The notes: generated from the letters alone by a model not told the origin. Shown: positions 1 to 7,359, counted from the stretch's first letter. The stretch: 9,379 nucleotides of DNA from Flavobacterium sp. (GCA_030152225.1 JASLHL010000251.1:1-9379); one strand, 5' to 3'. Program-made: numbers and translations.

Positions 1-604
1 TTTCAATATTAATTTTAGGACTTGATTCCTTTTGCGTTGTGATAACCAAATTAGCCACGCGTTCTAAACCAAAGTTTCTAAAATCCTTCACATCCAAATC
101 ATAAGCAATTAGATAAAAACGGTTTTGCGTTTCTTTGATTGCTTTGGGGACGCAGCGTCTAGCACTTGGTTCTTTGGAAAAACTAAGATGATCAAAGGTA
201 ATTATAAGGCTGTGATCAATGGCGTAAATAATTCCATTGAAGTGCTCGCTGCCAGAAGATTTTCGTTTTTCTAGAAAAATGTTTTTTCCAACTTTTCTAC
301 TTTGTTTTAAGGCAGAAATTAGATCGAAAGATTCTAGCGTACGTTGAATGGTTTCATCTGCTGCGTATTCTTCACTTTCAATTTCATAAGCCTGTTTGCT
401 TCGATTAAAACTAATCTCAATGCCCCAGATAGAATCAATTTCCTTCAAATCTCTTTGTAATGTTCGTTGGCTTATCTCTAGTTGATAGCCAATCTGATCT
501 TGGTTGTTATTTAAATAGCTTAGAATCTCTTCATAAGTACTAGGTCTTTTTCGAAGTAATTCAATAATAAGTAGGTGTCGTTTAATAAAATCTCGTTTAG
601 CCAT
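1..604 (-). CDS. WYL-domain transcriptional regulator, 3' end outside window
   Basis: Reading the minus strand from ATG at 604-602 gives an open frame of 201 codons that runs off the left edge, so the C-terminus is missing. Residues about 8-65 look like a DeoR-type helix-turn-helix, with a recognition-helix stretch ISQRTLQRDLKEID near 44-57. Residues about 115-190 are a WYL domain, with its signature as NRFYLIA near 161-167 followed by FRNFGLERV. WYL regulators are usually about 290-330 aa with a C-terminal WCX extension, which would lie outside the window. The family binds DNA and senses nucleic acid or other ligands through WYL, and many members regulate phage-defence loci. It is divergent from the SLOG gene at 923 and shares a 318-bp intergenic region with it. 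The second WYL protein at 1697 is a distant paralogue sharing the SGSE-HFN and R(F/W)YLIA blocks. Family assignment is firm; the regulated genes are inferred. Confidence 0.9.
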   Translation of the reverse strand, partial: MAKRDFIKRHLLIIELLRKRPSTYEEILSYLNNNQDQIGYQLEISQRTLQRDLKEIDSIWGIEISFNRSKQAYEIESEEYAADETIQRTLESFDLISALKQSRKVGKNIFLEKRKSSGSEHFNGIIYAIDHSLIITFDHLSFSKEPSARRCVPKAIKETQNRFYLIAYDLDVKDFRNFGLERVANLVITTQKESSPKINIE

Positions 605-922
605 TAGTAAAGTGTTAGTTAGGTACAATATCAGGTTAATACTACAATTTACCCATTAAATTGTTTGAATATATTCTTTTTCTGAGTGAAGTTTATTTTT
701 ATGCATATCCAAATTCAAATAAACCCCACTGAACTCAAGTGTTATAGGAGTATGAATCAGTAGATCATGACCTAAAGTTATCCTCCCCTTTGTTTGTTAA
801 GATTCTTAGACAAAGATAAATTTGATGAACGACAAAATATGTCGTTTCAATTTGTTTTTAGTAAGACATACTTTGTCTGAGTCGTAGGCTAGTTTTGGTT
901 CCAAACAATTTAAATAAGTCGT
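605..922. promoter_or_regulatory. Divergent intergenic region with nested inverted repeats
   Basis: This 318-bp gap separates the minus-strand WYL regulator from the SLOG gene. I see no convincing gene; a 20-codon ORF from 701 has nothing to support it. The right half holds an inverted repeat AACGACA (828-834) / TGTCGTT (840-846) with a 5-base spacer. It is nested inside AGACAAAG (808-815) / CTTTGTCT (871-878), with partial pairing of the AT-rich sequence between. The layout fits operator sites for a dimeric regulator or a hairpin just upstream of the SLOG promoter. Binding by the adjacent WYL protein is inference. Confidence 0.5.
890..897 (+). promoter_or_regulatory. Bacteroidota -7 promoter element for the SLOG gene
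   Basis: TAGTTTTG matches the Bacteroidota primary-sigma -7 consensus TAnnTTTG exactly and lies 25 bp before the ATG at 923. A TTTG sits at 872-875, but the 14-bp spacing is shorter than the usual 19 bp or more, so the -33 element is doubtful. Transcription would start near 904, giving a leader of about 20 bases. Confidence 0.45.
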
Positions 923-1279
923 ATGAAATTAGCCATTATTGGAAGTCGAAGTTTTGAAGATTATGAGTTTGCTGTTGCGCAGCTTCACGAGTTAATTCAA
1001 AAAGAAAAGTGGGTGCTTACTCATATTGTATCTGGGGGAGCTAAGGGAGCGGATCAAATAGGGGAGCGTTTTGCTTTGGAACACGAATTGGAACTCTTAC
1101 TGTTTAAACCCGATTGGAAGCGCTTTGGTAAACGGGCAGGATTTATGCGAAATAGCGACATTATTGCTCATTCGGATGCTGTGGTTGCTTTTTGGGATGG
1201 GGCATCCAGGGGAACAAAAGATTCAATTGATAAGGCTAAGGCATTAAACAAAAAAGTAATGGTGGTGCACATTGCATAA
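923..1279 (+). CDS. SLOG-superfamily (DUF2493/YspA-like) nucleotide-binding protein
   Basis: This is a 118-aa single-domain protein with a Rossmann-like SLOG fold. The family marks are GSRSF at residues 7-11 directly after the first beta strand, SGGAKGAD at 37-44, a PDWKRFGKRAGFMRN block at 63-77 and WDGASRGT at 91-98. These loops resemble the nucleotide-binding loops of DprA/Smf and LOG proteins. SLOG proteins bind or process nucleotides or nucleotide-derived signals, and several act as sensors in anti-phage systems. DUF2493 members are common in phages and mobile elements and mostly have no proven role. The length is normal for a stand-alone member. The protein is soluble with no signal peptide. 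A -7 element lies upstream and a strong terminator follows, so the gene appears monocistronic. The family call is secure; ligand and role are unknown. Confidence 0.88.
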   Translation: MKLAIIGSRSFEDYEFAVAQLHELIQKEKWVLTHIVSGGAKGADQIGERFALEHELELLLFKPDWKRFGKRAGFMRNSDIIAHSDAVVAFWDGASRGTKDSIDKAKALNKKVMVVHIA

Positions 1280-1303
1280 AAAAGGAAAGCCCATACTAAT
1301 AGT

Positions 1304-1360
1304 AAAGGGCAAAGGCCTCTTTTTTTGGGTTTACTCAAAAAAAAGAGGCCTTTGCCCTTT
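1304..1360. terminator. Intrinsic terminator, 23-bp perfect stem
   Basis: Bases 1304-1326 and 1338-1360 are perfect reverse complements (23 bp) around an 11-base loop. The stem contains GGGCAAAGGCCTC and ends at the loop side in seven T:A pairs. It begins 24 bases after the SLOG stop codon. The arms are AT-rich at both ends, so it could work in both directions. It separates the SLOG gene from the small gene at 1414. Confidence 0.85.
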
Positions 1361-1413
1361 ATTTATAAGAAGAGTAATAGTCTAATACTATTTTCGAACT
1401 AAATTTTAAAAGC

Positions 1414-1626
1414 ATGGCTAGATATGTAGCAACGGTGATCCGAACTTTTACCAATGAACAAGTATACCTTGAAAAGGGGATGCGCGTAGAATTTGTATCC
1501 TTTTCTCCACCTTGGATGGACAATGGAAAAGTGGTACAACAAGCCTTTATGCGGGTCTATGGAATTGATTTCTCAAAGGGAGGGGGATGTAGTCCTGCTT
1601 TTATAGAGGTAATTGAATTAAAATAA
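1414..1626 (+). CDS. Small uncharacterised protein, DUF6140-like
   Basis: This encodes a 70-aa protein. The pattern YVATVIRTF near residue 4, LEKGMRVEFVS near 19-29 and QQAFMRVYGIDFSK near 42-55 resembles small Bacteroidota proteins annotated as DUF6140, recognised from memory and not searched. It has no transmembrane segment, signal peptide or catalytic motif; the predicted fold is a small, mostly beta structure. The nearest upstream signal is the terminator ending at 1360, so it probably has its own promoter in 1361-1413, though I see no clear TAnnTTTG there. It ends 70 bp before the WYL gene and upstream of that gene's promoter, so it is probably not part of the operon. Its function is unknown. 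Confidence 0.75.
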   Translation: MARYVATVIRTFTNEQVYLEKGMRVEFVSFSPPWMDNGKVVQQAFMRVYGIDFSKGGGCSPAFIEVIELK

Positions 1627-1637
1627 ATTTTTTTGAC

Positions 1638-1671
1638 TTGTGCGTTTTGACAGCCAACCTTTTTATGTTTG
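1638..1671 (+). promoter_or_regulatory. Promoter of the WYL-VWA-nuclease operon
   Basis: TATGTTTG at 1664-1671 is an exact match to the Bacteroidota -7 consensus TAnnTTTG. A TTG at 1638-1640 sits 23 bp upstream, at the long end of the range seen for flavobacterial -33 elements. A TTTTG at 1645-1649 is the closer alternative, with 14-bp spacing. Transcription would start near 1678, leaving a leader of about 20 bases before the ATG at 1697. It is the only good promoter match seen ahead of the operon. Confidence 0.6.
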
Positions 1672-1696
1672 CCCTGTCACTGTAATACAATGAAAG

Positions 1697-2548
1697 ATGA
1701 AAGAACTACTAAGAATATACCATGTATTAGCTCTATTTGAGCGAAAAGAAGCCTGTACGCTAGATGAAATAAGAAAAGCGATAAGTCTAGATGAACCAGA
1801 ACTAGTTAGCTATGAAACTTGGAATCGCTTAAGGAATAAAATGTTGAATCATTATGGTTTTGTGGTAACCTATGATAAAGAAAGTAACACCTCAAGGATC
1901 TCTTTTGATACGAAAGTTGATAAAGATAAGTTGATGGGACTGATTCATCATTTTAAAACAATGGGACTTTTACAAGGGTATATTGATCATGATAAAGAGA
2001 TGATCGAGCGTGTTGAATTTGAACAGGGGATGAGCTCTGGTAGTGAAGCTCATTTTAATGCCTTACAACACGCTATGATGCAAAACCACTCTATGTTAAT
2101 TAGCCACCAAGGATACACTAAATCAGCGCCTGTCGATTATGAAGTGAATCCTCTATACTTCAAACAATACCAGAACCGCTGGTATTTAATTGCTGAAATT
2201 GCTAGTAAGGGCACCTTTAGAGCCTTTGGAATAGATCGCATTCAAAGTGTAAAACCTAAAGGAAAGGTGTTTAAAAATAGAATCAAAGAGGCAAAAAAAC
2301 AGTTTAGCCAAGTTGTTGGTCTTGATTTAAAAGGCAATGGTCTTCAGGATGTAATTATCGCCTTTGACCCGAGTCAGAAGCCTTATGTGGAAAGTATAAA
2401 ACTACATCAAAGTCAAACCGTTATATCAGATACACTTGAAAAATATATCATAAAAATTAGGGTGAGTCCCAACTACGAATTACAGCAACAAATCCAAAAG
2501 TTTGGAAGATTAGCTGAGGTTTTAGAAGGGGATTGGATTTGTTTTTAA
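1697..2548 (+). CDS. WYL-domain transcriptional regulator, first gene of operon
   Basis: This is a 283-aa protein of normal family length. The N-terminal 75 residues form a winged-helix-like region (LDEIRKAIS near 22-30; YETWNRLRNKMLNHYGF near 39-55). The WYL domain covers about 115-195, with RWYLIAEI at 161-168 and FRAFGIDRIQSV at 174-185. The WCX C-terminal domain covers about 215-283 and ends in the typical SPNYELQQQIQKFG...VLEGDW pattern. The family uses WYL/WCX to sense a ligand and control DNA binding. As the first gene of the operon, behind the 1664 promoter, it most likely autoregulates and controls the five membrane/nuclease genes behind it; that is inference from position. WYL genes of this kind often lead defence operons. 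Another ATG at 1690 is in a different frame, so 1697 is the start. Confidence 0.93.
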   Translation: MKELLRIYHVLALFERKEACTLDEIRKAISLDEPELVSYETWNRLRNKMLNHYGFVVTYDKESNTSRISFDTKVDKDKLMGLIHHFKTMGLLQGYIDHDKEMIERVEFEQGMSSGSEAHFNALQHAMMQNHSMLISHQGYTKSAPVDYEVNPLYFKQYQNRWYLIAEIASKGTFRAFGIDRIQSVKPKGKVFKNRIKEAKKQFSQVVGLDLKGNGLQDVIIAFDPSQKPYVESIKLHQSQTVISDTLEKYIIKIRVSPNYELQQQIQKFGRLAEVLEGDWICF

Positions 2549-2578
2549 ATAATAAATTGGATTTTTAATATAATACTA

Positions 2579-2875
2579 ATGGAAGAAAATAATAGTAAAA
2601 CGGGAGCATTAATTGTCGGAGCACTTGGGTTGTTGTACGGAATAAGTCCTATAGATTTAGTACCTGATGTTATTCCAGTCGCTGGATGGTTAGATGATTT
2701 AGTTATAGCAGGAGGTTCTATATTACATGTAGCAGAGGCTTATCTAAAAGATTATAGTAAAAGTTTAGCTACTCTAGTGAAAATGGTCAAGTGGATGGTT
2801 TGGATATTAGGAGGTATACTTGTATTGATTCTTGCTCTTTTTGGCGTGGCTATTTACTCTTTGTTTACAAATTAA
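2579..2875 (+). CDS. DUF1232/YkvA-like small membrane protein
   Basis: The 98-aa protein carries the DUF1232 signature YGISPIDLVPDVIPVAGWLD at residues 20-39, followed by DLVIAGG. This proline- and aspartate-rich hairpin is diagnostic. DUF1232 proteins are small membrane-associated proteins of unknown molecular role. A second hydrophobic segment at 72-95 is a clear transmembrane helix, and a short polar tail follows. Two to three membrane passes are likely. It lies 30 bp after the WYL gene and 22 bp before the VWA gene, which supports co-transcription. In this context it may be an accessory membrane subunit; that is a guess from gene order. The domain call is firm. Confidence 0.9.
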   Translation: MEENNSKTGALIVGALGLLYGISPIDLVPDVIPVAGWLDDLVIAGGSILHVAEAYLKDYSKSLATLVKMVKWMVWILGGILVLILALFGVAIYSLFTN

Positions 2876-2897
2876 TTAGAAAGTAAAAGTTAGACGT

Positions 2898-3860
2898 ATG
2901 AAATTATTACCCCTATACAGTTTGCTTTTCCTATCTCTTTTTTGCAGTAGGCTGGCCTATGGACAAGTAAACAAATTAGAAAAGAGAATTTATTTGTTTG
3001 ATGTAACAGCTTCAATGGAAGGAAGGGGACAAGGCGGAACAGAGAATATTTTTGCCGATGTCAAGCACAGTTTACTAAATGCTATTGAAGCAGTTCAATC
3101 GCCTAAAACAGAGATTGTTCTACTTACTTTTACTAATAAAGTTCACGAAAAGAGAAGCTTTTTTATAAACGAATTGGATAGTATACGAAAGTATATTGAT
3201 CAGATACAAGTTCAAAAAGGAGACACCAATATAGCTGATGCCTGGGAAGCAGGGGTGGAAGAAGTAAATCCAGATAAACTAAATTATGTATTTCTACTAA
3301 CAGATGGAATTCACAATACAGGACCTGACAAGCAAATATTGTATGATCGATTAAAGGGATGGGGCGACTATGCTATGAATCATTACTATTATGGTTTCTA
3401 TGTTATGTTGACTAAAACTTCTGAAGATGTTGAATTAGAAAAGGTTATCAAAGAAACAAATCAGCTTTACATTATTAAATCCCCTCATGTGAATATTACT
3501 TTTTTAACCACTAGTTACGGATGGAAAGCCAATATTAAAAACAACAAACGAATCAAAATACAGTATCAAAAAAATACGTTCACTCCATTCCCGTATCAGC
3601 TGAATATAAAAGCTACCTTAAGCGATAATCCTTATTATAAAATTAAACGAGTAGACAATCACTTAAGTCAAGATTTATCGTTGATTTTAGAAATAGAAGA
3701 ACTAGTACCCTTAAAACAAATACCCATTGAGGTTGACTTAACTTTTACGTTAGATTACGAGCGAGAAAAATACCCTATGCTGTTTATTGTTCCAGAAAAG
3801 GTGAATGTAAAGATTCAAAATAGAGGGATTAGAAGTGTAACAATTAAAGAAAAGAGATAG
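2898..3860 (+). CDS. Secreted von Willebrand factor A (VWA) domain protein
   Basis: This encodes a 320-aa protein with a Sec signal peptide (about residues 1-22, hydrophobic core LLPLYSLLFLSLFCSRLA, cut likely after AYG). The VWA domain covers about 30-200. The metal-ion-dependent adhesion site appears complete: D35-x-T37-x-S39 in LFDVTASMEG, T110 in KGDTNIADAW and D136 in LLTDGIHNTG. A threonine replaces the first serine of the usual DxSxS. VWA domains with this site bind Mg2+ and mediate protein-protein contacts. Residues about 205-320 form a beta-rich C-terminal domain I cannot name. No C-terminal membrane anchor or T9SS sorting signal is evident, so the protein should be periplasmic. Its stop lies 2 bp before the next start, so it is probably translationally coupled to the nuclease protein, its likely partner. 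Confidence 0.88.
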   Translation: MKLLPLYSLLFLSLFCSRLAYGQVNKLEKRIYLFDVTASMEGRGQGGTENIFADVKHSLLNAIEAVQSPKTEIVLLTFTNKVHEKRSFFINELDSIRKYIDQIQVQKGDTNIADAWEAGVEEVNPDKLNYVFLLTDGIHNTGPDKQILYDRLKGWGDYAMNHYYYGFYVMLTKTSEDVELEKVIKETNQLYIIKSPHVNITFLTTSYGWKANIKNNKRIKIQYQKNTFTPFPYQLNIKATLSDNPYYKIKRVDNHLSQDLSLILEIEELVPLKQIPIEVDLTFTLDYEREKYPMLFIVPEKVNVKIQNRGIRSVTIKEKR

Positions 3861-3862
3861 CG

Positions 3863-5323
3863 ATGAGAAATGTTTTTTGGCTTATAAGTTTTGTTATACT
3901 AGTAGTTAGTTGTAATACAGTAACCGAAGAGAAAAGAGAAAACTATGACTTTGGAAGCAAACGATTTGATGAACCTTTCTATTACTTGCCTTCCAAACCT
4001 GAATTTTTAGTACAATCCCTTGAATACACTCCTAGTTGGTTTTTAACAGATACTATTTACCTAACCAAAACGATCGAAATTGAATTCAATGAAGAAAGTA
4101 TTCGTTCGCAGTCAAAGGCTCTTATCAAGGTTGGAGATTCTTTGGGAAATCCAATTCCTGGGGTAGAGGTATATTTCAATTCTAGACAAGCTAGCGATAA
4201 CTTGATAGAATTGATAGAATTGATGGCAATTGGTGAAGATAAACAAGAAATCGTCATCGGATTGAAGTTATTACCAGAGTATGGAGAACAAAACTTTAAA
4301 GGAGGGATTTTTCTTCTCTCTGATGATATTGACGAGTTAAATGGTGCTGCTACTAATTATGATCAAAATCAATTTGCTGAGTGGACAGCAAGCCAAAAGA
4401 TTGGAGGCACGTGGCTATTGTGGTTGGTATGGTTTCTTCTTTTTCTTCTTCTAATTTTCGTGTTATACAATATTATCTATTTATTAATTAGTTCGTTACC
4501 AGGGGTTAAGTCTATTATATCTAGTGTCCCATACAATTCGAATAAACCTAAAAGGTTGACCAATGATGTAAAAAACAAAAAGAGCAAAGTGAATAAGGCA
4601 AAGAAAAAAGCGCATAAAGAAGATTACTTTAAAGATATAAGGGAGGCAGTTGGTAGCCAGAAAGGCGCTAATCATAAGGGGAAAAAAGAGTATAGAAATT
4701 TAGATCTTAAAATTTATGAGCATAATAACAAGATTTATTACGATAAGGAACAAATAGGTTTTATTACACTTTCAACGATAGTATTTACTCAGGATGCTAA
4801 AAACATTGGGGTTAGTAAAATATTAAACCACCCAAAGCTTATGTCTAAGAAAACTTATGTTTTTTATGATGGTAACGTCACAAATACAGTTGAAACGGAT
4901 AAGCAAGGAAGGATCGCTATTTACAAGGCTATAATTAAGAACCCGATTAGTGGTCAAGGTAGAAATAGCTCAATACAAACAGATGCCTTAATTTTTAAAG
5001 ATGGTGAAGTAGACGTGCCTCAAGAAACGGGGGGAGAACGTACAGATCGATATAATGACCAAGGGGGACATATCGTTCCTCATGTGTGTGGTGGTAGTAA
5101 TTGTTTGATTAATATTTATCCACAGGCACATAATGTTAATAATTCTAGTGAGTTTAAAAAAGATGAAAGAAAAACAAAAGAGGCTTTATCTCAATATAAT
5201 GAAGTAGAGTTAATTACAAGGTTTAGTTATAAAGGAACTTCATTAAGACCATTTAAAATAAAAAGAAAACACGGTTTTGATAAAAAGGAAATAGAATTCA
5301 TCAATAATAATCTAACTAAATAA
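3863..5323 (+). CDS. Membrane-anchored protein with C-terminal DNA/RNA non-specific endonuclease domain
   Basis: This is a 486-aa protein in four parts. Residues 1-17 form a lipoprotein-type signal ending in VVSC (C17). Residues 18-180 are an exported domain with no family I recognise. Residues 182-210 are a strong transmembrane helix. A lysine-rich linker (about 228-260) leads to a C-terminal domain at about 330-486. That domain matches the Endonuclea_NS_2-type nuclease pattern: RTDRYNDQGGHIVPHVCGGS at 393-412, then LINIYPQAHNVNN at 415-427 and an EFKKDE stretch. By family analogy H403 is the general base, and N417 and Q421 lie in the metal-binding/structural block. The positive linker argues that the nuclease faces the cytoplasm while residues 18-180 face the periplasm. 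A nuclease facing the cell's own DNA must be held inactive. Such a layout suits a defence effector or an anchored toxin. No immunity gene is recognisable directly after it. The AT content rises from about 4560 onward. Confidence 0.8.
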   Translation: MRNVFWLISFVILVVSCNTVTEEKRENYDFGSKRFDEPFYYLPSKPEFLVQSLEYTPSWFLTDTIYLTKTIEIEFNEESIRSQSKALIKVGDSLGNPIPGVEVYFNSRQASDNLIELIELMAIGEDKQEIVIGLKLLPEYGEQNFKGGIFLLSDDIDELNGAATNYDQNQFAEWTASQKIGGTWLLWLVWFLLFLLLIFVLYNIIYLLISSLPGVKSIISSVPYNSNKPKRLTNDVKNKKSKVNKAKKKAHKEDYFKDIREAVGSQKGANHKGKKEYRNLDLKIYEHNNKIYYDKEQIGFITLSTIVFTQDAKNIGVSKILNHPKLMSKKTYVFYDGNVTNTVETDKQGRIAIYKAIIKNPISGQGRNSSIQTDALIFKDGEVDVPQETGGERTDRYNDQGGHIVPHVCGGSNCLINIYPQAHNVNNSSEFKKDERKTKEALSQYNEVELITRFSYKGTSLRPFKIKRKHGFDKKEIEFINNNLTK

Positions 5324-5330
5324 AAACGGA

Positions 5331-7359
5331 ATGAATATTTTTAATCGCGTTTTAGATGGTATTTCAAAGAAGGGAAAGAATAATTTACAATCAGATTATT
5401 CAGCCAATGCATTTCTATTAAAACCTTTGTGGTTTGCAGCCGGTGCAGATCCTTATTTATTAAAAAAGGGAACCTATTCTGATCAAGTAAAGATGGCTTG
5501 TATGGGAGGAACTGTGTATGCTACAGCCTTATTAGCTTTTATCTCAGGCTCTTTTGCTATTCAAACTATTTTTTTTCCTAAGGATTCTACTAGTTGGAGC
5601 GTTTATCTCTTTGGAGTTATTTGGGCCCATTATTTTTAATTTAGATCGTTTTATTGTGTCATCTACACCACCTAATATTGGAAAGGTGTGGTATAAAAAG
5701 ATGTTGAATGCCTTGCCTCGTATTTTTATGGGGTTAGTTATTTCCTTTGTAATATCTAAACCTTTAGAATTGAAGATTTTTGAGAAAGATATTGATTTAA
5801 TAATTTCAGAAAAAATGCAGAAGGGTAAAAATGAAAAGAAACAGACTTATTATAAGAATAATACAGATCATAAAGATTTATCTAAAAAAATTGAAGAGTT
5901 AGGTGAAAAATTAAAAGAAGCAAAAGAAGGTGAAAAAAAATATGAAAAAGAATTTAATAAACAAAAGAATGGGGAGGGCTCTAATAAACAGACTGGTATT
6001 GGGGATCTTGCAAAATCAGATTGGAAACAAAAAGAAGATTATTCCAAAAAGGTAGGTCAACTTGAAAAAGAGATTAAAAACTTAAAAGAAAAAAAGCTAG
6101 AAGTTGAAAAAAATATTGATAGGGAATTTGAGTCTAATTATAAAAAGGAGTTAGATCAAGAAAAAAGTTTTGTAAAACAAATTGGTATAGCGCATGAAAT
6201 TAGTCCGCTAATCTCTTGGTCTTTAACGTTATTATTTGTAGTCTTAGAATTAACCCCTATTATCTTTAAGCTAATGATGGAGCGTGCACCTTATGATTTT
6301 CAATTGTATGATCGAGATGAGGTTATTATCAGCCGAAGTACCGTGTATGAAAATGATACGAAACATTTTAGCAAAAATGCGCAACAGATTGATCAAGAAA
6401 AACAGCGAGAAATAGCGGCCAGGGATGAAAGTCATCATAAAGATGTAGAAGAATACAAACGTCAGCGTGAAGAAGAAGTTGCTTATACTCGTCAACAATT
6501 TGATCAAACAGTTGAAGAAAGGATGCGCAAAGAATCGGAAATGAAGCAGGTAGCATTTGAAAATAAATATCGAGCATTTATCAATACTAACCTCAATCAT
6601 GAGCAAGAACAATTATTGCTCCAAAATCTGACTTTAAAAGAAGAGTATATTCAGCGTTTAGAGGAGTTGGAAAAATTGGATTTTGAACGTCAGTTGCTTA
6701 GACAAGTACACAGGAAGAAAATAAGTTCCCAAGAAGATATCGAAATGAAACGCGTAGAAGCAATGAGACTTAACGAACTGAGTAAATTAGCATTAGATGA
6801 AGAATATCAACAACAACTTTTAGCTTTGGACAAGGAACATGATGCAAAGCGACTGAAAATTTATCAAGAATTGTTAGATAAGCGCATAAAGGAAGAAGCG
6901 GAAAATACGGCATTGGAATTGTCAGCTAGAGCAGTGGCTAAACTTAGTCATCCTTTGGATATGCAAAGCATTCATCAACGACAAAAAGCAAATGAAAAAC
7001 AGGTTGTTCCAGCGAACGAGTCAAAGCGCATTGCAGACGCGCTTATTATGGGAAAATATTACAAACCTGGAGAGAATTATGCTGAAATTAAAGTTCTAAC
7101 TGCTGATACAATTAGACAAATGCAAGGAAATCTTTTGGAGTTGACTGATCAACAAGTGAAAGAATTGTTTGATTCAGATGAAAATAAAATAATTACCGAT
7201 GCTAAACTAGCTCAATTTAAAAAGGGTAAGGATTTAGTCGAGGCCGTTAAACACTATTTAGATAGAAGTAACGGAAGTGGCTTATTGTTTAATATGGATC
7301 AAGCAATTAGTATTGACCAAAAGACTAGGAAAGCTTTAAAAGAAAAAATGGTTTTATAG
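5331..7359 (+). pseudogene. DUF4407 membrane coiled-coil protein, split by a frameshift
   Basis: The first frame (5331-5639, 102 aa) carries the start of DUF4407: WFAAGADPYLLKKG at 34-47, then transmembrane helix 1 near 57-81 and FGVIW. The second frame (open 5554-7359) continues the same family with IIFNLDRFIVSS, a helix near LPRIFMGLVISFVISKP, then LELKIFEKDID. A lysine/glutamate-rich coiled coil (about 110-205 of that frame), a fourth helix (WSLTLLFVVLELTPIIFKLM) and a roughly 350-aa coiled-coil tail rich in E, Q, K and R follow. A +1 shift between 5626 and 5637 would join them into 675 aa. DUF4407 proteins are integral membrane proteins of unknown function. The rest of the frame is intact, so a recent lesion, a sequencing error or programmed frameshifting are all possible. 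It starts 7 bp after the nuclease gene and is its probable membrane partner. Confidence 0.85.
5619..5640 (+). other. Frameshift site in the DUF4407 gene
   Basis: Frame one reads ATT TGG GCC CAT TAT TTT TAA; frame two takes over as ATT ATT TTT AAT TTA GAT CGT, encoding the conserved IIFNLDR. Skipping one base between 5626 and 5637 restores reading. At the stop itself, TTT TAA could allow a +1 slip because tRNA-Phe re-pairs perfectly on TTTT. From my memory of the family (W-G-L-x-IFNLDR), a lost pair of bases in GGGCCC would restore length exactly, which favours a deletion or a base-calling error over programmed shifting. Confidence 0.7.

Noticed and set aside
701..763. 20-codon ORF in the divergent intergenic region
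   Set aside because: It has no homology pattern or ribosome-binding site and is expected by chance.
4057..4257. Minus-strand ORF of 66 aa
   Set aside because: It lies wholly inside the nuclease-protein gene, is antisense to it and has no recognisable motif.
5554..5625. Start of the second DUF4407 frame as an independent gene from ATG 5554
   Set aside because: The first 24 residues are an out-of-frame reading of the conserved first-frame sequence; the family match begins only at IIFNLDRF, so this is one gene with a frameshift.
6271..6612. Minus-strand ORFs of 113 aa and 69 aa
   Set aside because: They are antisense shadows of the glutamate/lysine-rich DUF4407 tail, which gives Phe/Leu-rich false proteins on the other strand.
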